From positions 282,541 to 346,540 of the forward strand of contig WOFQ01000038.1 of the NCBI GenBank assembly GCA_012184525.1: a stretch of DNA of 64,000 nt. Reading direction: 5' to 3'. Shown here in pieces: positions 10,432 through 21,730 of this stretch (its first letter is position 1; each line of letters starts with the position of its first letter). The translations under genes were made by a program, and so were the position numbers. The notes beneath the pieces are model-generated. The model ran no database searches. It saw only the letters and a program-made list of their open reading frames with translations, and had not been told where the DNA came from. Origin of the DNA: Xenoacremonium recifei (taxonomy: Eukaryota > Ascomycota > Sordariomycetes > Hypocreales > Nectriaceae).

Positions 10432-13400
10432 GACGAGTCGAGGATGGAAGATGCGAGCTCGGGACCATTGGGGGACCGAAGGGCAGGAAGCGCATGGATG
10501 TCGGCGGGAGGCTGAAGGCTACGTGGACGGGATGCGAAAAGGAGGTCCGGTAGAAACATTTGACCGGCGCAAGGTCCACATCAGAAGCTCATGGCATGGA
10601 GTTGAGCCTTGTTGAAGGTTTTCGTCATGTGAAAGTGGCCTCGAGATGGGGCGTTGGTTCGGCCGTGTCAGCCAGGCACAGCCAGGCACAGCCATACAGA
10701 GCACAAGCCAAGCCACATGTTGGCGTCACGTGAAAGGAATTGTTGAGGAGCCATTAACATGCATAAAGCAGCATGTTCACTTGAAATGAAACATCTCTGA
10801 ATTAAGGTTAACAATTTTATTTTGTTCCAGTTGGAGTTGCATTTATGGTTGAATATTTAAGGCGATATGCAACTCAGACGAGGACTTTTGTCTTGTGCAA
10901 GTGTCAACTACAACACAGTCAGGTATTTCATACTTCCAAGTACGAGAAGTTATAAATAAGTTTTCCTCTGTTCGTAGGCTCTATACGACTCCGTATTCCT
11001 TATAGAATTCCCTGGCCGATCACGATCATGATCACTGTGAGCCGCGCGGCGATCGTCTTTCGCTGGAGACTCGATGCAACTGCAAACGCAAGCATTCAAC
11101 TCACTGGCCATTCATCATGACACGTCAGAGACGTCAACCAGTGCTGCGGTTGACGGGCTCTCCCCTGTCGTAAAATGGCCTGGACCAGCGCCAACAGGGG
11201 GTCGACTCAACTACGGGATAGGCGGATAGGCCTGGAAACTTGGGATGTTGATCTCTGAAAAAGCTCCGACGGGGCGGGGCGAATGCAAAGAGCGAGACCA
11301 CGCCACGGCAGCAGGGGTGTCTTGGATGTCACACCGCACTGTCGGGATGAAAAGCTGATCTTCGAGTTGTTTTAACAGTCAGCATGTGCTCCGATGGCCG
11401 CCGATTGTGCTGCTGGCTCAATACGAAGGATACATCAGTGGTTGGGAGCCGGTGTTTAGGGATCAGGGTTGGTAAGGTGTTCGGATCAGGTAAAAACAGC
11501 AACAGAAGAAGTGCAGGAAGGCGGCGTGTCTGAATCAAAGACGAATGTGCATGTAAACGCTTCGTATCAGCACCTCCTTGCAGGCTGCAAGAGCGAGTCA
11601 GGGTGTGCAAAGCTGACCGCCTCTCAGTCTCAGTTGGAAAGTCCATCCGGTGCTTGGATTTGGGGCTGGGAAGGTGCGGAAAGCTGTAAGTCGGAAGGAG
11701 CAGCTGGGCTGAGACAAGGGCTTGCACCTCACGATAAGCTCGCCCACGTAATCCGTAGGGCGCTTTTCTTCTCCTCCACACTGAGACGACAAGACTCACT
11801 GAGACGTGTCACGAGAACGAAAATTCATCCGCCTCTGAGGCCATTGGGCTGAGAATCATCGAGCACGGACGACAGGATGCGCAGCACGAATAAGCAAACG
11901 TGCAATATTGTTGCAGCATTGGCCGCAGTGCTTTTCGTTGTCAAACAAGCCCCAAACGCGGGCACTCCCTTGGGCGTTTTATGGGCGCTCTAGACATCGA
12001 GCAACCATTGAGAGAGCGCTCCCAATGCACGAAGTAAGCGCCGTTCTGCCCCGTGGCGGGCTAATTCTGTCGGCAGACGCCTCTTTTTTCAGCTTGCAAC
12101 GACAGTATGACAACGCAGACGGTTCGTATCAGCAGGAGATGGGGGCGGGATGTGACGAGACGACTCTAGCCGCAGAAACAGAGCTCACAACCACGGGCTA
12201 TTGGATGTTGGTTTGCCGTTCCCGTCGTCTCCGCAGAGCTGTCCGCATTGGGGCCGACCAGCCTCCAGATGTGACGCCGCGCCGAGCTTATTCTCGAAAC
12301 ACTAGAGTCTGAGCTGGCTCTGACCAACTTTTGGCCATCGTCAGATCCTGTCTGATGGACAACCAAGAGCGACATTTTCGTGGAAGTATGGTTCTTGGCC
12401 CCGATCTGTTGTGGTCCCAAGCTTTGCTAGCCAGCTTCTCAGCCGCTAGATCCGGACAGCAGGCCAGCGCCATCAGCATGCGGACTGACCGAGCGGGACG
12501 AAGCCTTGCCTGTGGTGGACCAGGTGGGCTGGCAGGGCATGCTGTACCAGACCAAGAAGGCCCATCACGGTGGCCGACATATCACACACTGCGCAACAGT
12601 GGCTGATTCCCGAGTCTCAGACACCAGACGAGGCTCAAGCGTGGTCAGCAACCGGTGCGGGGATGCATTCGCAGCCAACCCGTTTTGGCACATCAGAGAG
12701 AAGGACGTATCAGCACCCTGGCTGGCTTATCGTGACGGCGATGGCTGCAAACTATGGATGCAAGCTGCACCATCCTTGCAACACCAGCCTCTTCTTTGTC
12801 AAGTGCAAGTGCAGGCCCCTCGTCGGCAATCATGAGAGTGCTCGTGCGTGATTATCCCTCCCATCATGCCGTCGACGCGTCTGCATCTGGGGACGCAAAA
12901 ACCTGGCTGCTTACCATCTCCACGTTGAAGTGGCTTCTGATCCAGACGGCAGAGCGGCTAGCGATGCCCCGAATGGACGACAAAGAAACGGGAGCATCAA
13001 GCCCGGCTTGGACCAGGGGACCGGACTTGGTCGTGGCAAGCTTTTCAATGGACCAATGGATAAGAGTCGCCGCCAGCGGTTTGTTGACGGGACAGTGGCA
13101 GTCGGCCACCCAATTCGTATTGCAGCCAACCCCCGGACGGTGGCCTCAGACGAGATCGGGACCACGGTTCAAGAATACGAGCCCACTGGAGGTCCTCCGT
13201 TTCCGTTATTATTTCCTCCGTCGAGTATCCCCCCCGGTGATGTCACGCAGCGAAACTGTCGTCACAGCTTGGGCGCGGGTCGGCAACAGGACGCCGGACG
13301 ACGACGGACAGCAACAAACGGGCCAGTGGAGTCTCGCTAGCGAGGACAACGTGCCAGACCTGAGACCACCCCTGCTGTCAGAGGCCTGTATTTCTTTCAG

Positions 13401-14481
13401 GGCTGCCGTGCGTGCCAGGCGAGGCAGGCCTGGATAAGCAAGCCCCTTGGCAGCCCTGGGGAGAGGTCGAGACTGGGCCCCCGGTGGCGCGCCTGTTTGT
13501 TTTGGCTGCCCGCCCAACGAGCCGCCGCTCAGCTCCAAGGCCTCGTACGGGAAGGATTTGGGGGGGCAGTCTGCAAGGCAAGCCTCCACTGGCCAGGGTG
13601 GCTTCGCAGCTGTTACGAAGAGCTGGGAGCTTTCTTTGGCACAAAAGACTGGGGAGCTTGGCAGCTTGGGCCGGGTCAGCCTGGGCAGGCGAGTTTTCTC
13701 TGTCCGGTGGTTGTCTTTTTTTAAAATCTGCATGCAGACGACAGACGACGCCGTGTTTGTGTCTTCGCCACGCAAACTCTCTTCTCCTTTTCGTCCACTC
13801 GTGGGCCCATCCATTGCAGAACCAGGGGAAGCCATCGCATCGTCTCTGGCCGGCGCGTTACCATCCAGCAGCTGCAGCCCCGTCTCCCGCTCACGACACC
13901 ACCACTCACACCTTCACGGACAACGTCCACGGCTCCTCGCCCTCCCGGAGACGCCCCCCCGGAGACGCTACGCTCGAGATCCGCCCAATCTAGAGCCAGT
14001 CGCCTGCACTGCCTGCAGTTCTTGGCGCACTGACGAGGTCCCAGACCCGCTACCAGACGACATCGCTCATCATCGATAAAGAGAACCCCCTCTCGGTCTG
14101 CCAGTTCTCTCCCTGATCCTCACCCTCTCACCAAGTCACCACTCCCTTGCCCAGCTAGTCGTTGCTCATCTTGTCCCAACCTGTACCATCCCGGCCCCAA
14201 CTCTGTGAGCACCGACGCATGCAATTGAGCCGCTAGAGCCTTGGGCGCCCACCCCCCTCCTCCCTCTCTGCAAACAAGACTCCATCCTCGTACGTCTGTC
14301 GTCTTCAGACCATCTCCGCAAATCTACTATCAAAACCTCCGATTTGCCGTTGTCTCTCTGTCTCTCCCTCCCGCTGCATCGGCCGGTGCCGTTTTGCTGT
14401 GGCATAGATATACCCGCCTTGTCCTCGCCTCAGTCTTCGCCGTGCCCGACTTCTGAACACAAGCAAGACTTCACAAACAAC
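10432..14481. other. 4 kb region without a supportable gene, upstream of the mucin-like gene
   Basis: No family-like protein can be read on either strand; open frames here (for example 12754-13437 plus and 13209-13835 minus) overlap one another and show no recognisable motifs. The first few hundred bases should hold the dolichol kinase promoter. The last 700 bases (about 13760-14460) are strongly C/T-rich, as expected for a promoter or 5' untranslated region of a well-expressed fungal gene. The direct repeat ccaggcacag lies at about 10672-10695. The 10-mer cgtatcagca occurs at 11563, 12125 and 12705. Confidence 0.6.
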
Positions 14482-16221
14482 ATGGAGGCCGGACTACTGA
14501 GCACCAAGGGAGAGGAGAGGATGATGTCCAAGGAGCCGCTTCTGCCCCAGGATGAGCAACAACCACCCAGCACCCAGTCCAGGACCCAGAGGATCTCAGC
14601 TTCGAGGCGAGCTCTCATCGCGGTGGGTGTGTGCTGCTTGGTCGGTCTTAGCATCGTCTCGGTTGCAAGCACCAAGCACATCTGCCCAGGACATCTCGGT
14701 CATGCCATGGGCCACGGAGCTGATGCTTCGACTACCATGAAAGACCCTATTCCTGGGCAGCGTGTGGCCGTCGAGATCTTCAACCCCGAGGAACACAAGA
14801 TTCCCACCGTGGTTATTGGAAGACGATTGAGACGACAAGCTGCTTCGACGGGCATCTTCACTACACCTGGAAACACGGATACTGCCCCCGCGGACACTTC
14901 ATCAGACATTCCCTCAGACACCTCTTCAGCAGGCACTCCCAGCGACACAACTGAAGTTTCTTCTTCAGTCGTGTCGTCGAGTGCCGCCCCTCCTACCACC
15001 AGCACGAGTGAGCCCCCTTCTTCCACCCTGCCCATCACGACGACCACCACGTCGATAGAAACCCTCCCTGACACCACCACAGTCCAGTCAACTTCTGTTC
15101 CTCCCACAACCACTACTACCACTACCAGCCAGGCCCCTACCTCCACGGAGCAGCCCACAACTTCTTCCGTTGCGCCTGATACGACAACCACGGAGGCCGT
15201 TTCAACCACTTCCAATGGCGAAACCACCTCGGCACTGGCGACAACTTCTGAAGCATCTTCCTCTCCTTCCTCCTCTGGTACGTTCACTGAAGCAGATGTC
15301 ACTTCGACAACCGTAGAAGTGACTTCTACCTCTCCCTCTCCTTCGTCCACCTCCTCTCCCAGTAGTGCCCAAGAATCCTCCTCCTCCATCATCTTCTCCA
15401 CTACAAGTACGTTCTTGCCAGATACTTCTTCCTTCTTCTCTTCTTCCTCGTCTGCGACGAGCCATATTATTACTAGTATTCCCCCCTCCAGTACTTTCAG
15501 TTCTTTCAGTGCTTTGAGTACCCTGAGTACTCTTAGTACTTCTAGTGCGTTGAGTACTTCTCCCCCGTCCTCTTCTAGTACTTTGAGTACGTTCAATACT
15601 CTCAGCACTACCAGTACTCAGAGTACTTCTCCTTCTGGTAGTGTTCTGAGTACTTCTCCCTCTGGTAGTGTTGAGAGTACTTCTCCCCCGCCCACGTCCG
15701 AACCTCCGGAGTCGACAACGACATCGAGCATTTCCGGTATGTGGGATAACATCCTGTCATGCGAACTCGATCGGAAACGAGGATTGGACCTGGCACCTGA
15801 GATTATGAGCACCTTTGTGATGATGGGATTAGTACGCCTCTGGACGGTGCAAGTGCTACCGGAATTGGAACAGCGTGATCAATGCAAAATTGGGAATGCT
15901 TTTTGTCAATCTGCTAACATTGTCATAGACGAGGCATCAACTACCGCCCCGGAATCAACCGAAGCTGAAACGACGGCTCAATCAACCATCACTACTGGTA
16001 CCCAGACGACTTCTAAGGCTGTACTGCACACCCTCACAGCAACGAACAAGAACGGCGGTGTTACGACCATCACGTCAACCTCGTGGGTTGCTGTTGTTCC
16101 GTCTTCTACTGCCTCGGGCACCAGCAAGGCCAGCCTTCAAAACGCTGCCCCTCGATTCTCGCCTGGCGCGTTTGTCCCAGTTGCGATGGGTCTGCTGCTC
16201 AGTGGTATGCTATTGCTCTAA
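14482..16221 (+). CDS. Ser/Thr-rich mucin-like membrane or cell-wall protein
   Basis: A short acidic N-terminal tail containing KEPLLPQDEQQ is followed by a single hydrophobic segment (ALIAVGVCCLVGLSIVSVAS, residues about 50-70). Then comes a Ser/Thr/Pro-rich stretch of some 350 residues that must be heavily O-mannosylated. The protein ends with a hydrophobic tail (FVPVAMGLLLSGMLLL), typical of a GPI-attachment signal or second anchor. Two exons (14482-15736, 15929-16221) give 515 residues. The 192-nt intron is stop-free, but it has GTATGT, GCTAAC and ATAG signals and a non-repetitive, unlike composition. The start was placed at 14482 (acaacATGG context) rather than at an upstream in-frame ATG. 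A role as wall structural protein, sensor or adhesin is inference. Confidence 0.75.
   Translation: MEAGLLSTKGEERMMSKEPLLPQDEQQPPSTQSRTQRISASRRALIAVGVCCLVGLSIVSVASTKHICPGHLGHAMGHGADASTTMKDPIPGQRVAVEIFNPEEHKIPTVVIGRRLRRQAASTGIFTTPGNTDTAPADTSSDIPSDTSSAGTPSDTTEVSSSVVSSSAAPPTTSTSEPPSSTLPITTTTTSIETLPDTTTVQSTSVPPTTTTTTTSQAPTSTEQPTTSSVAPDTTTTEAVSTTSNGETTSALATTSEASSSPSSSGTFTEADVTSTTVEVTSTSPSPSSTSSPSSAQESSSSIIFSTTSTFLPDTSSFFSSSSSATSHIITSIPPSSTFSSFSALSTLSTLSTSSALSTSPPSSSSTLSTFNTLSTTSTQSTSPSGSVLSTSPSGSVESTSPPPTSEPPESTTTSSISGMWDNILSCELDRKRGLDLAPEIMSTFVMMGLVRLWTVQVLPELEQRDQCKIGNAFCQSANIVIDEASTTAPESTEAETTAQSTITTGTQTTSKAVLHTLTATNKNGGVTTITSTSWVAVVPSSTASGTSKASLQNAAPRFSPGAFVPVAMGLLLSGMLLL
15495..15690 (+). repeat. 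short tandem repeats in the mucin-like gene
   Basis: Imperfect repeats of a 9-15 bp unit around agtact, giving Ser-Thr-Leu-Ser runs. They are followed by two copies of a unit of about 27 bp containing tctggtagtgtt, at roughly 15630-15690. These are likely to vary in length between strains. Confidence 0.75.
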
Positions 16222-16777
16222 ACGCAATCAATATCAGTTATGTGGACGAAGAGTGCGAGAGAGGGAGGGAAAATTGCATATTTTCAGCATGGCATCATAT
16301 TTAACGACATAACGGTTCATCATTCCTTCATGGCAGCATGTGTTTTGGACATTGGATAATAGACTGGGAAGGGCATTTAATGCACAGCAAATATGGAAAA
16401 TGGGATTAGACAAGGACAGCCGTCTATGCATGGCTGGCGAACTTGGTGGATTTGGACATCAGTAATGGCAAGCACATATCATCTGGTCGAGGAGGAGCGA
16501 ACAAAGGACCCCGAATATACTTACGCACAGATCTGTGCACATTGGCTGCCATCTTAACGTTGCGACATGTGGTTGTCCCCTGTGATCTATGAGTGGTCAT
16601 TGCATTCGGACTTAGAGCAGTCCCTCTGGTTTAAGACTTGATAGACATAGTGTCTGAGTCTTTGGTTTGAAAATGTAGTTGATAGCGAATCGAGGGTATA
16701 TTTAAAACTCCAGAACTCCATCGAGATACGTGTATCGTTCGCCCGCACATAGCGCCTATATGAACCCCCATTTCCGT
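16222..16777. other. convergent 3' intergenic region
   Basis: About 555 bp between the stops of the mucin-like gene and the FAM32A-like gene. No gene is seen. Confidence 0.5.
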
Positions 16778-17221
16778 CTATCCAGGACCAATCTTGGGCA
16801 TATCGTGGTGTTCGCTGAGCTTGGAGAGGTACGTGTTGAGCTCTTCCACCCGCTCTTTGTGCGTTTTGAGGAGTTCGGGTCTCGATCCAGAGGCTTCCGC
16901 CATCTTAAGGAGCTAAACGGATTTGTTAGACCATGTGGTTATTGAGGGGTATAGGAGACTGATACTTACCCTCTGTCGCTTGATCTCCTCGTGCCGCCTC
17001 TCCGATTCAGTCTTACGGACCTCGGGCCCCTCCTCATCCTCGCTCCTGTCCTTCACCTTGTCCTCAGAGGGCTTCTTCGCAACAGTGCCATCCGCCTCGC
17101 CGCCAGCCAGATTCTTCTCCAGATCGGACTTGGCCTTCTTCTTCTTTTTCTTGTTGATCTTCGCGCCCTTCAGTTTCAGGGCTCCGCCGCCCGCGGCGAC
17201 AGCATAGTCGTCTGAAGGCAT
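16778..17221 (-). CDS. FAM32A-like (DUF1754) nuclear protein
   Basis: Small basic protein of the FAM32A family. Human FAM32A is a component of the catalytic spliceosome that aids exon ligation (established for the human protein); a splicing role here is inferred. The N-terminus MPSDDYAVAAGGGALKLKG, the lysine run KKKKKKAKS, the central charged segment, and the C-terminal RVEELNTYLSKLSEHHDMPK are all characteristic. Two exons (16970-17221, 16778-16912) give 128 residues. The start at 17221 was chosen over an upstream in-frame ATG at 17251 because the family begins close to the DDY motif. It is divergent from the permease gene. Confidence 0.88.
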
Positions 17222-17776
17222 GCTTGCTGATGGCGATAGAGAGAGTCGCAATGGGAACGATGTGCCGAAATGACCCAGGAGGGAGCCGCAGTGCCTTAGT
17301 CAGCGGATGGCGGCTCTCGGGCCAATCAGGCTGGGCTAGCGCGCCCCGCGGCAAGGGGGAGGAGTGGAGGAACCCTGTTTTTGATCTTCAATAGGATCAA
17401 GCATATGCTGCTAGTCCAGCTTCTGAGATTCTCCTATCCTGTCCCTTTATTCCTCCCACGATTGCGTTCTCGCCGGCACTGCTTGTTAGGTCTTCCGTTC
17501 GTGCTGGAGGCGCAGGAGGACGCGATATCTTGACGACACGCTTATTGACGACATCTTACGACGACCATCTTACTCTGCATTAATTCGCCCTTGCGGTCTG
17601 GACGTCACTTGACCTCGACTATCATCCCTCGACCGACGATACGACCCCGACTCTCACACGTTCTCTCGCTTTTGCCGCTATGGGCTGCCGCTGCTAGTCG
17701 CTGGGCGATCTGATAGGAACAGGACATCATCCGCGGGCGGTCTTTACACGCGAGGGTAACACCATAGATCGCAGCA
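17222..17776. other. divergent promoter region
   Basis: 555 bp shared by the FAM32A-like gene and the permease gene, so both promoters must lie here. Nothing else is recognised. Confidence 0.5.
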
Positions 17777-19647
17777 ATGCCGCCACCACTTGGGCTGATG
17801 CCGCACACGCGCGACTCCTTGGAGCTCGCCTCCCTCGCCAGCTCCAGCAACGCCAACGAGGACAACACTACCGAAATATCCTCACGGCCGAGCATCTCGT
17901 CGTCGCGGCGCCTGTCGCTGGAGCTGGATGACCCGCTGAACAGCGCGAACCCGGCGGGCAGGGGATTACGCTCCTATTCGGTGTCGTCGACGTTTGACTT
18001 CGCGGCCAACATGTTCCCTTTGAGCTCTTCGGCAGGCGGTAATGGATATGCGCCCATCGGGGCGCCGACGTCGGCAGCGAGGCCGAATGGCGGGTTGAAT
18101 GGAGGCTCGTTGGAGAAGCACAAGACCTTGACGTATCTCAATGGGCTATCACTCATCGTGGGGTTGATAATCGGGTCGGGCATCTTCTCGTCGCCCAGCC
18201 AGGTCAGCTCTAAGGTCGGGTCTCCGGGCGCCGCGTTGATTGTCTGGATCATTGCTGGAATTCTAGCCTGGACGGGCGCGGCCTCATACGCTGAGTTAGG
18301 AGGCGCCATCCCGCTCAACGGAGGTGCGCAGGTGTACCTTGCCAAGACCTTTGGCGAACTGTCGGGGTTCCTCTTCACTTGGGTAGCTGTCCTGGTTTTG
18401 AAGCCCGGTAGTGCCGCTATTATCGCCATCATAATGGGGGAGTATCTGGTGAGGGCCTTCATTGGGGCCGAGGCCGAAACGATCAGTCCGTGGTTCAGCA
18501 AGGGGGTGGCCCTTATCGGTCTCGCGGCGGTGACGTTTCTCAACTGCATTTCAACGCGAGTAGGGACACGAGTCAACGATATGCTCATGTTCATGAAGTT
18601 TGTAGCGCTACTTGGCGTTACAGTGGCAGGCGTGGTGGTGGCCATCACGGGCAAGACGCTCAAGGGCCCTGCGAGCATGGAGTGGAAGACGCACGCGTGG
18701 TTTGACGATACGTCGTTTGACATGTCGGCCTGGGCACTGGCTCTCTATGCCGGTCTCTGGGCCTATGATGGATGGGACAACGTGAGTCTGAGCCGGCTCT
18801 GACTACGGAGATGTTGCAACTGACTGAAGGGATCTAGACAAACTACGTTGTTGGCGAATTCCGCAACCCCTCGAGAGACCTTCCGCGTGTAATTCACACA
18901 GCGATGCCTCTGGTCATTCTATCATATGTCCTCGCCAACGTGGCATACTTCCTTGTTCTGCCTCTCCACAGCATTGATGACTCCAACACCGTCGCTGTCG
19001 TTTTCGGATCCAAGGTCTTCGGAGGCATCGGAGCCCTGATACTCGCCCTCATCGTCAGCGCTAGCTGCTTTGGTGCCCTCAACTCTTCCACCTTTACCTC
19101 CAGCCGCCTTGTCTACGTCGCCGGCAAGGAAGGCTACCTCCCATCGCTCTTCGGCCGTATCGGCGTCGGGAACGACTCTCACGGCCTCTCCACCCAGCGC
19201 AGCCGCGGCTGGTTTTCTAAGAAACTTCGCAGCTTTTTTGGAGACGAAGATACCGGCCTATTCTACACTCCCGTATACGCACTCATTCTCAACGCCATCC
19301 TTACGACCGGCTACTGCATTGTCGGCGAGTTCAGCACGCTCGTCACTTTCTATGGTGTCGCAGGATATACTTTCTATTTCCTGACGGTGCTGGGCCTCAT
19401 CGTGCTCCGTGTCCGCGAGCCTAACTTGGAGCGGCCGTACAAGACATGGATCACGACGCCCATCATCTTCTGCTGCGTGAGCCTGTTTCTCCTAAGCCGG
19501 GCTGTCTTTGCGCAGCCGCTACAGACCATCACCGTTGTGGCCTTTGTCCTTGCAGGGATTCCTGTCTACTTCTGGCGAATCCATGGCCGAGACCAGGTCA
19601 CCAAGAGGACGCAGGGCAAGCGAAAGTGGTGGCGATTTTGGAGCTGA
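17777..19647 (+). CDS. Amino-acid permease, Mup1/LAT type (APC superfamily)
   Basis: Plasma-membrane amino-acid transporter of the L-type/Mup1 branch of the APC superfamily, best compared with yeast high-affinity methionine permease. A Ser-rich cytosolic tail of about 110 residues precedes the first membrane helix, which bears the family signature GLIIGSGIFSSPS. Further hallmarks are ASYAELGGAIPLNGG after helix 2, LWAYDGWDNTNYVVGEFRNP in the middle, and the repeated hydrophobic segments up to residue 590. The protein ends with a basic tail, KRKWWRFWS. Two exons (17777-18781, 18838-19647) give 604 residues. Methionine as substrate is an inference from family resemblance; other neutral amino acids are possible. 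Confidence 0.88.
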
Positions 19648-20058
19648 AAGCGGAAGACTTGATTTAGTGCTTCTGCTTGCTTGTATGAACAGTCTTGTAG
19701 GGTCTCTGATTTAGATGGCGAGACCCATTACGACCAACCCATTGACGAAGAAAAGAAAAACGCCTTTGAATAGGACATTGTAATGTTGTAAATACAGCGC
19801 TGCAGGATAGTGTTTCTGCTTTATTTTATAAGACAAGAATACAAGAATAGAAGCGCGGCAAAAAGCGCATAGCATATTTCACGAGTAGACAAGACTGAAG
19901 TGTTTTGACTTGATGCTTTCATTTCTACATACTCATACTCATACTCATTACTATGGAGCGCCGGTATTTTGTGTTGTTGTTGGTCATGCTAGCTGTTCAT
20001 GGCATCTTCATGAACCTCATCCCTTTCTCTCTCACTCTCCTCAGTCATTATCACCCCC
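19648..20058. other. convergent 3' intergenic region
   Basis: About 410 bp between the stop codons of the permease and formate dehydrogenase. It contains a short (catact) microsatellite near 19927-19945. No gene is seen. Confidence 0.5.
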
Positions 20059-21730
20059 TTACTTGCGCTGGCCGTAAGCCTTGGTGGCGTAGTCACCGTT
20101 GTGGACGATCAGGTCCTCGGGTCGGTAGTCGAACTTGCCGCTGAGGTAGCTGGTCAGGATGGCCTTGGTGCCGTCGGCATAGCGCTTCTGGGCATCCAGC
20201 GAGGTACCGGACATGTGCGGCACCATGGCGTTGCCGCCGCCGAAGGGGTTCTTGGCCGTGCGCAGGACGTGGTCGCCAGGGGCAGGCTGGGGGAACCAGA
20301 CATCACCACCGTAGCCGGCCAGGTGGCCGCTCTTCAGGGCCTCGGCGACGTCCTCCTTGACGACGATGGCGCCGCGGGCCGTGTTGATCAGGTAGCTGCC
20401 CTTCTTCATCTTGGAAATCAGCTCCTTGTTGAACATGCCCTTGGTCTTCTCGTGCAGCGGGCAGTTGATCGTCACGACATCGCACTGCGCCAGCATCTCC
20501 TCGAGGCTCTCGACGCGACGGCAGCCGATCTCGGCCTCCTTCTCGGGGCTGAGCGGCTGGTAGTCGTAGTAGAGCAGCTCCTTGCAGTCGAAGGGCTTAA
20601 GACGGCGCAGCACGCGCTCACCGATGCGGCCGACGGCCACGGTGCCGACAACCTTGCCCTCGAGGTCGTACTCCTGCTTGGCGGCGGCGGCAACGTCCCA
20701 TTCGCCGCGCTCGATCTGCTCGTGGGCCGGCACGAAGTTGCGGATCAGCAGCAGGATGGTCATGACGACGTGCTCGGCCACGGACACGACGTTGGAGCCG
20801 GTGACCTCGGCGACGGTGATGCCGCCGTTGGTCTTGTTGGCGGCGTTGAGGTCGACGTGGTCGGAGCCGATGCCAGCCGTGACGGCCAGCTTGAGCTTCT
20901 TGGCCTTGGCCAGACGCTCAGCGGTGAGGTAGCCGGGGTGGAAACTGGGAGAGACTCGTGTAAGTGAGAGGGTCAGGGTTAGGGTTACCAGATTGGGGGA
21001 AACTCACGGGGTGGTGATGATGATCTCGGCGTCGACCAGCTCCTCGTCGAACTTGGAGCCCTCGCGGTCCTTGTCGGAGGTGGTCACCAAGGTGTGGCCC
21101 TGGTCCTCGAGCCACTTGCGGATGCCGAGCTCGTTCTCGGTGGTGCCGAGCAGCTCAGGGACCTGAAGGGCATGTTAGTGAGATTCCAAATAATCAATTG
21201 GGTGTGAGTGGGACTCCAACGAGCCATGTGTAAGGGAACAGAACAAAGTGTGTTCATCTGGGGGGCGAACGTTGCATTGCTGCGCATGCAATGCAAGCCG
21301 CCTCTCCCCCAGACCACCCACCCCGCATTGGATCTCGTGCTGGGCTGGGTGAAAGCTGGGGCAGCTATAGCGCGGCTGGTGGTGGGAATACTATTGCCCT
21401 GCCGTTCCCCCGCGTTTGGGGATCGGCGAGTGTGCAGTCTGGAATGGGCTTGCGCGGTGGAGGACGGCCTTGCGTCTGTTTGGCTGCTTTCCCGGCCCCA
21501 GCTAATGCGTTGTGCTGTGCTGTCTCTGGGGGATGATTGGAGGGTGACGCGGGAAAACAGGTGAGGGGGACGGCAGAGGAAGTGAGGGGGAAGAGAATGA
21601 GAGCTTGGCGGCACGTACATCCTTGGCGTGCTGGCCGCCGTCGTAGAGGACGAGGAGAACCTTGACCTGAGGAAGCTGTTAGTGGGAGGTTCTCGCAGGC
21701 AGAGCAGAGATTGGGCTCAATTCTTACCAT
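20059..21730 (-). CDS. fdh: NAD-dependent formate dehydrogenase
   Basis: Oxidises formate to CO2 with NAD+, clearing formate from one-carbon and methanol or oxalate metabolism; fungal enzymes are cytosolic homodimers. Exons read 21728-21730, 21619-21666, 21008-21162 and 20059-20944, giving 363 residues, the normal length. Visible marks are LYDGGQHAKD, the nucleotide fold at VVGTVAVGRIGERVLRRL (an Ala stands where the first Gly of GxGxxG usually is), the catalytic Arg in NTARGAIVV and the catalytic His in VPHMSGTSLDAQKRY. The first exon is only the ATG, cut from the rest by a 61-nt intron; a 456-nt intron follows after residue 17. No peroxisomal or mitochondrial signal is evident. Confidence 0.95.
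20969..20987. repeat. telomere-like TTAGGG track inside an fdh intron
   Basis: Within the third fdh intron (20945-21007) the plus strand reads about three imperfect copies of the ascomycete telomere unit. It may be chance or a tiny interstitial telomeric insert. Confidence 0.4.

Noticed and set aside
11329..11852. Frames of 156 (minus) and 127 (plus) codons
   Set aside because: Mutually antisense, no domain or signal sequence seen.
12754..13835. Overlapping long frames on both strands (227 and 208 codons)
   Set aside because: They overlap one another, lack recognisable motifs, and lie in GC-rich DNA where long chance frames are expected.
14700..15608. 302-codon minus-strand frame rich in Val, Glu and Gly
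   Set aside because: It is the complement of the Ser/Thr-rich repeats of the mucin-like gene; its composition is dictated by that coding strand.
20101..20967. 288-codon plus-strand frame antisense to formate dehydrogenase
   Set aside because: Shadow of a GC-rich, strongly biased gene; no family features, while the minus strand is clearly fdh.
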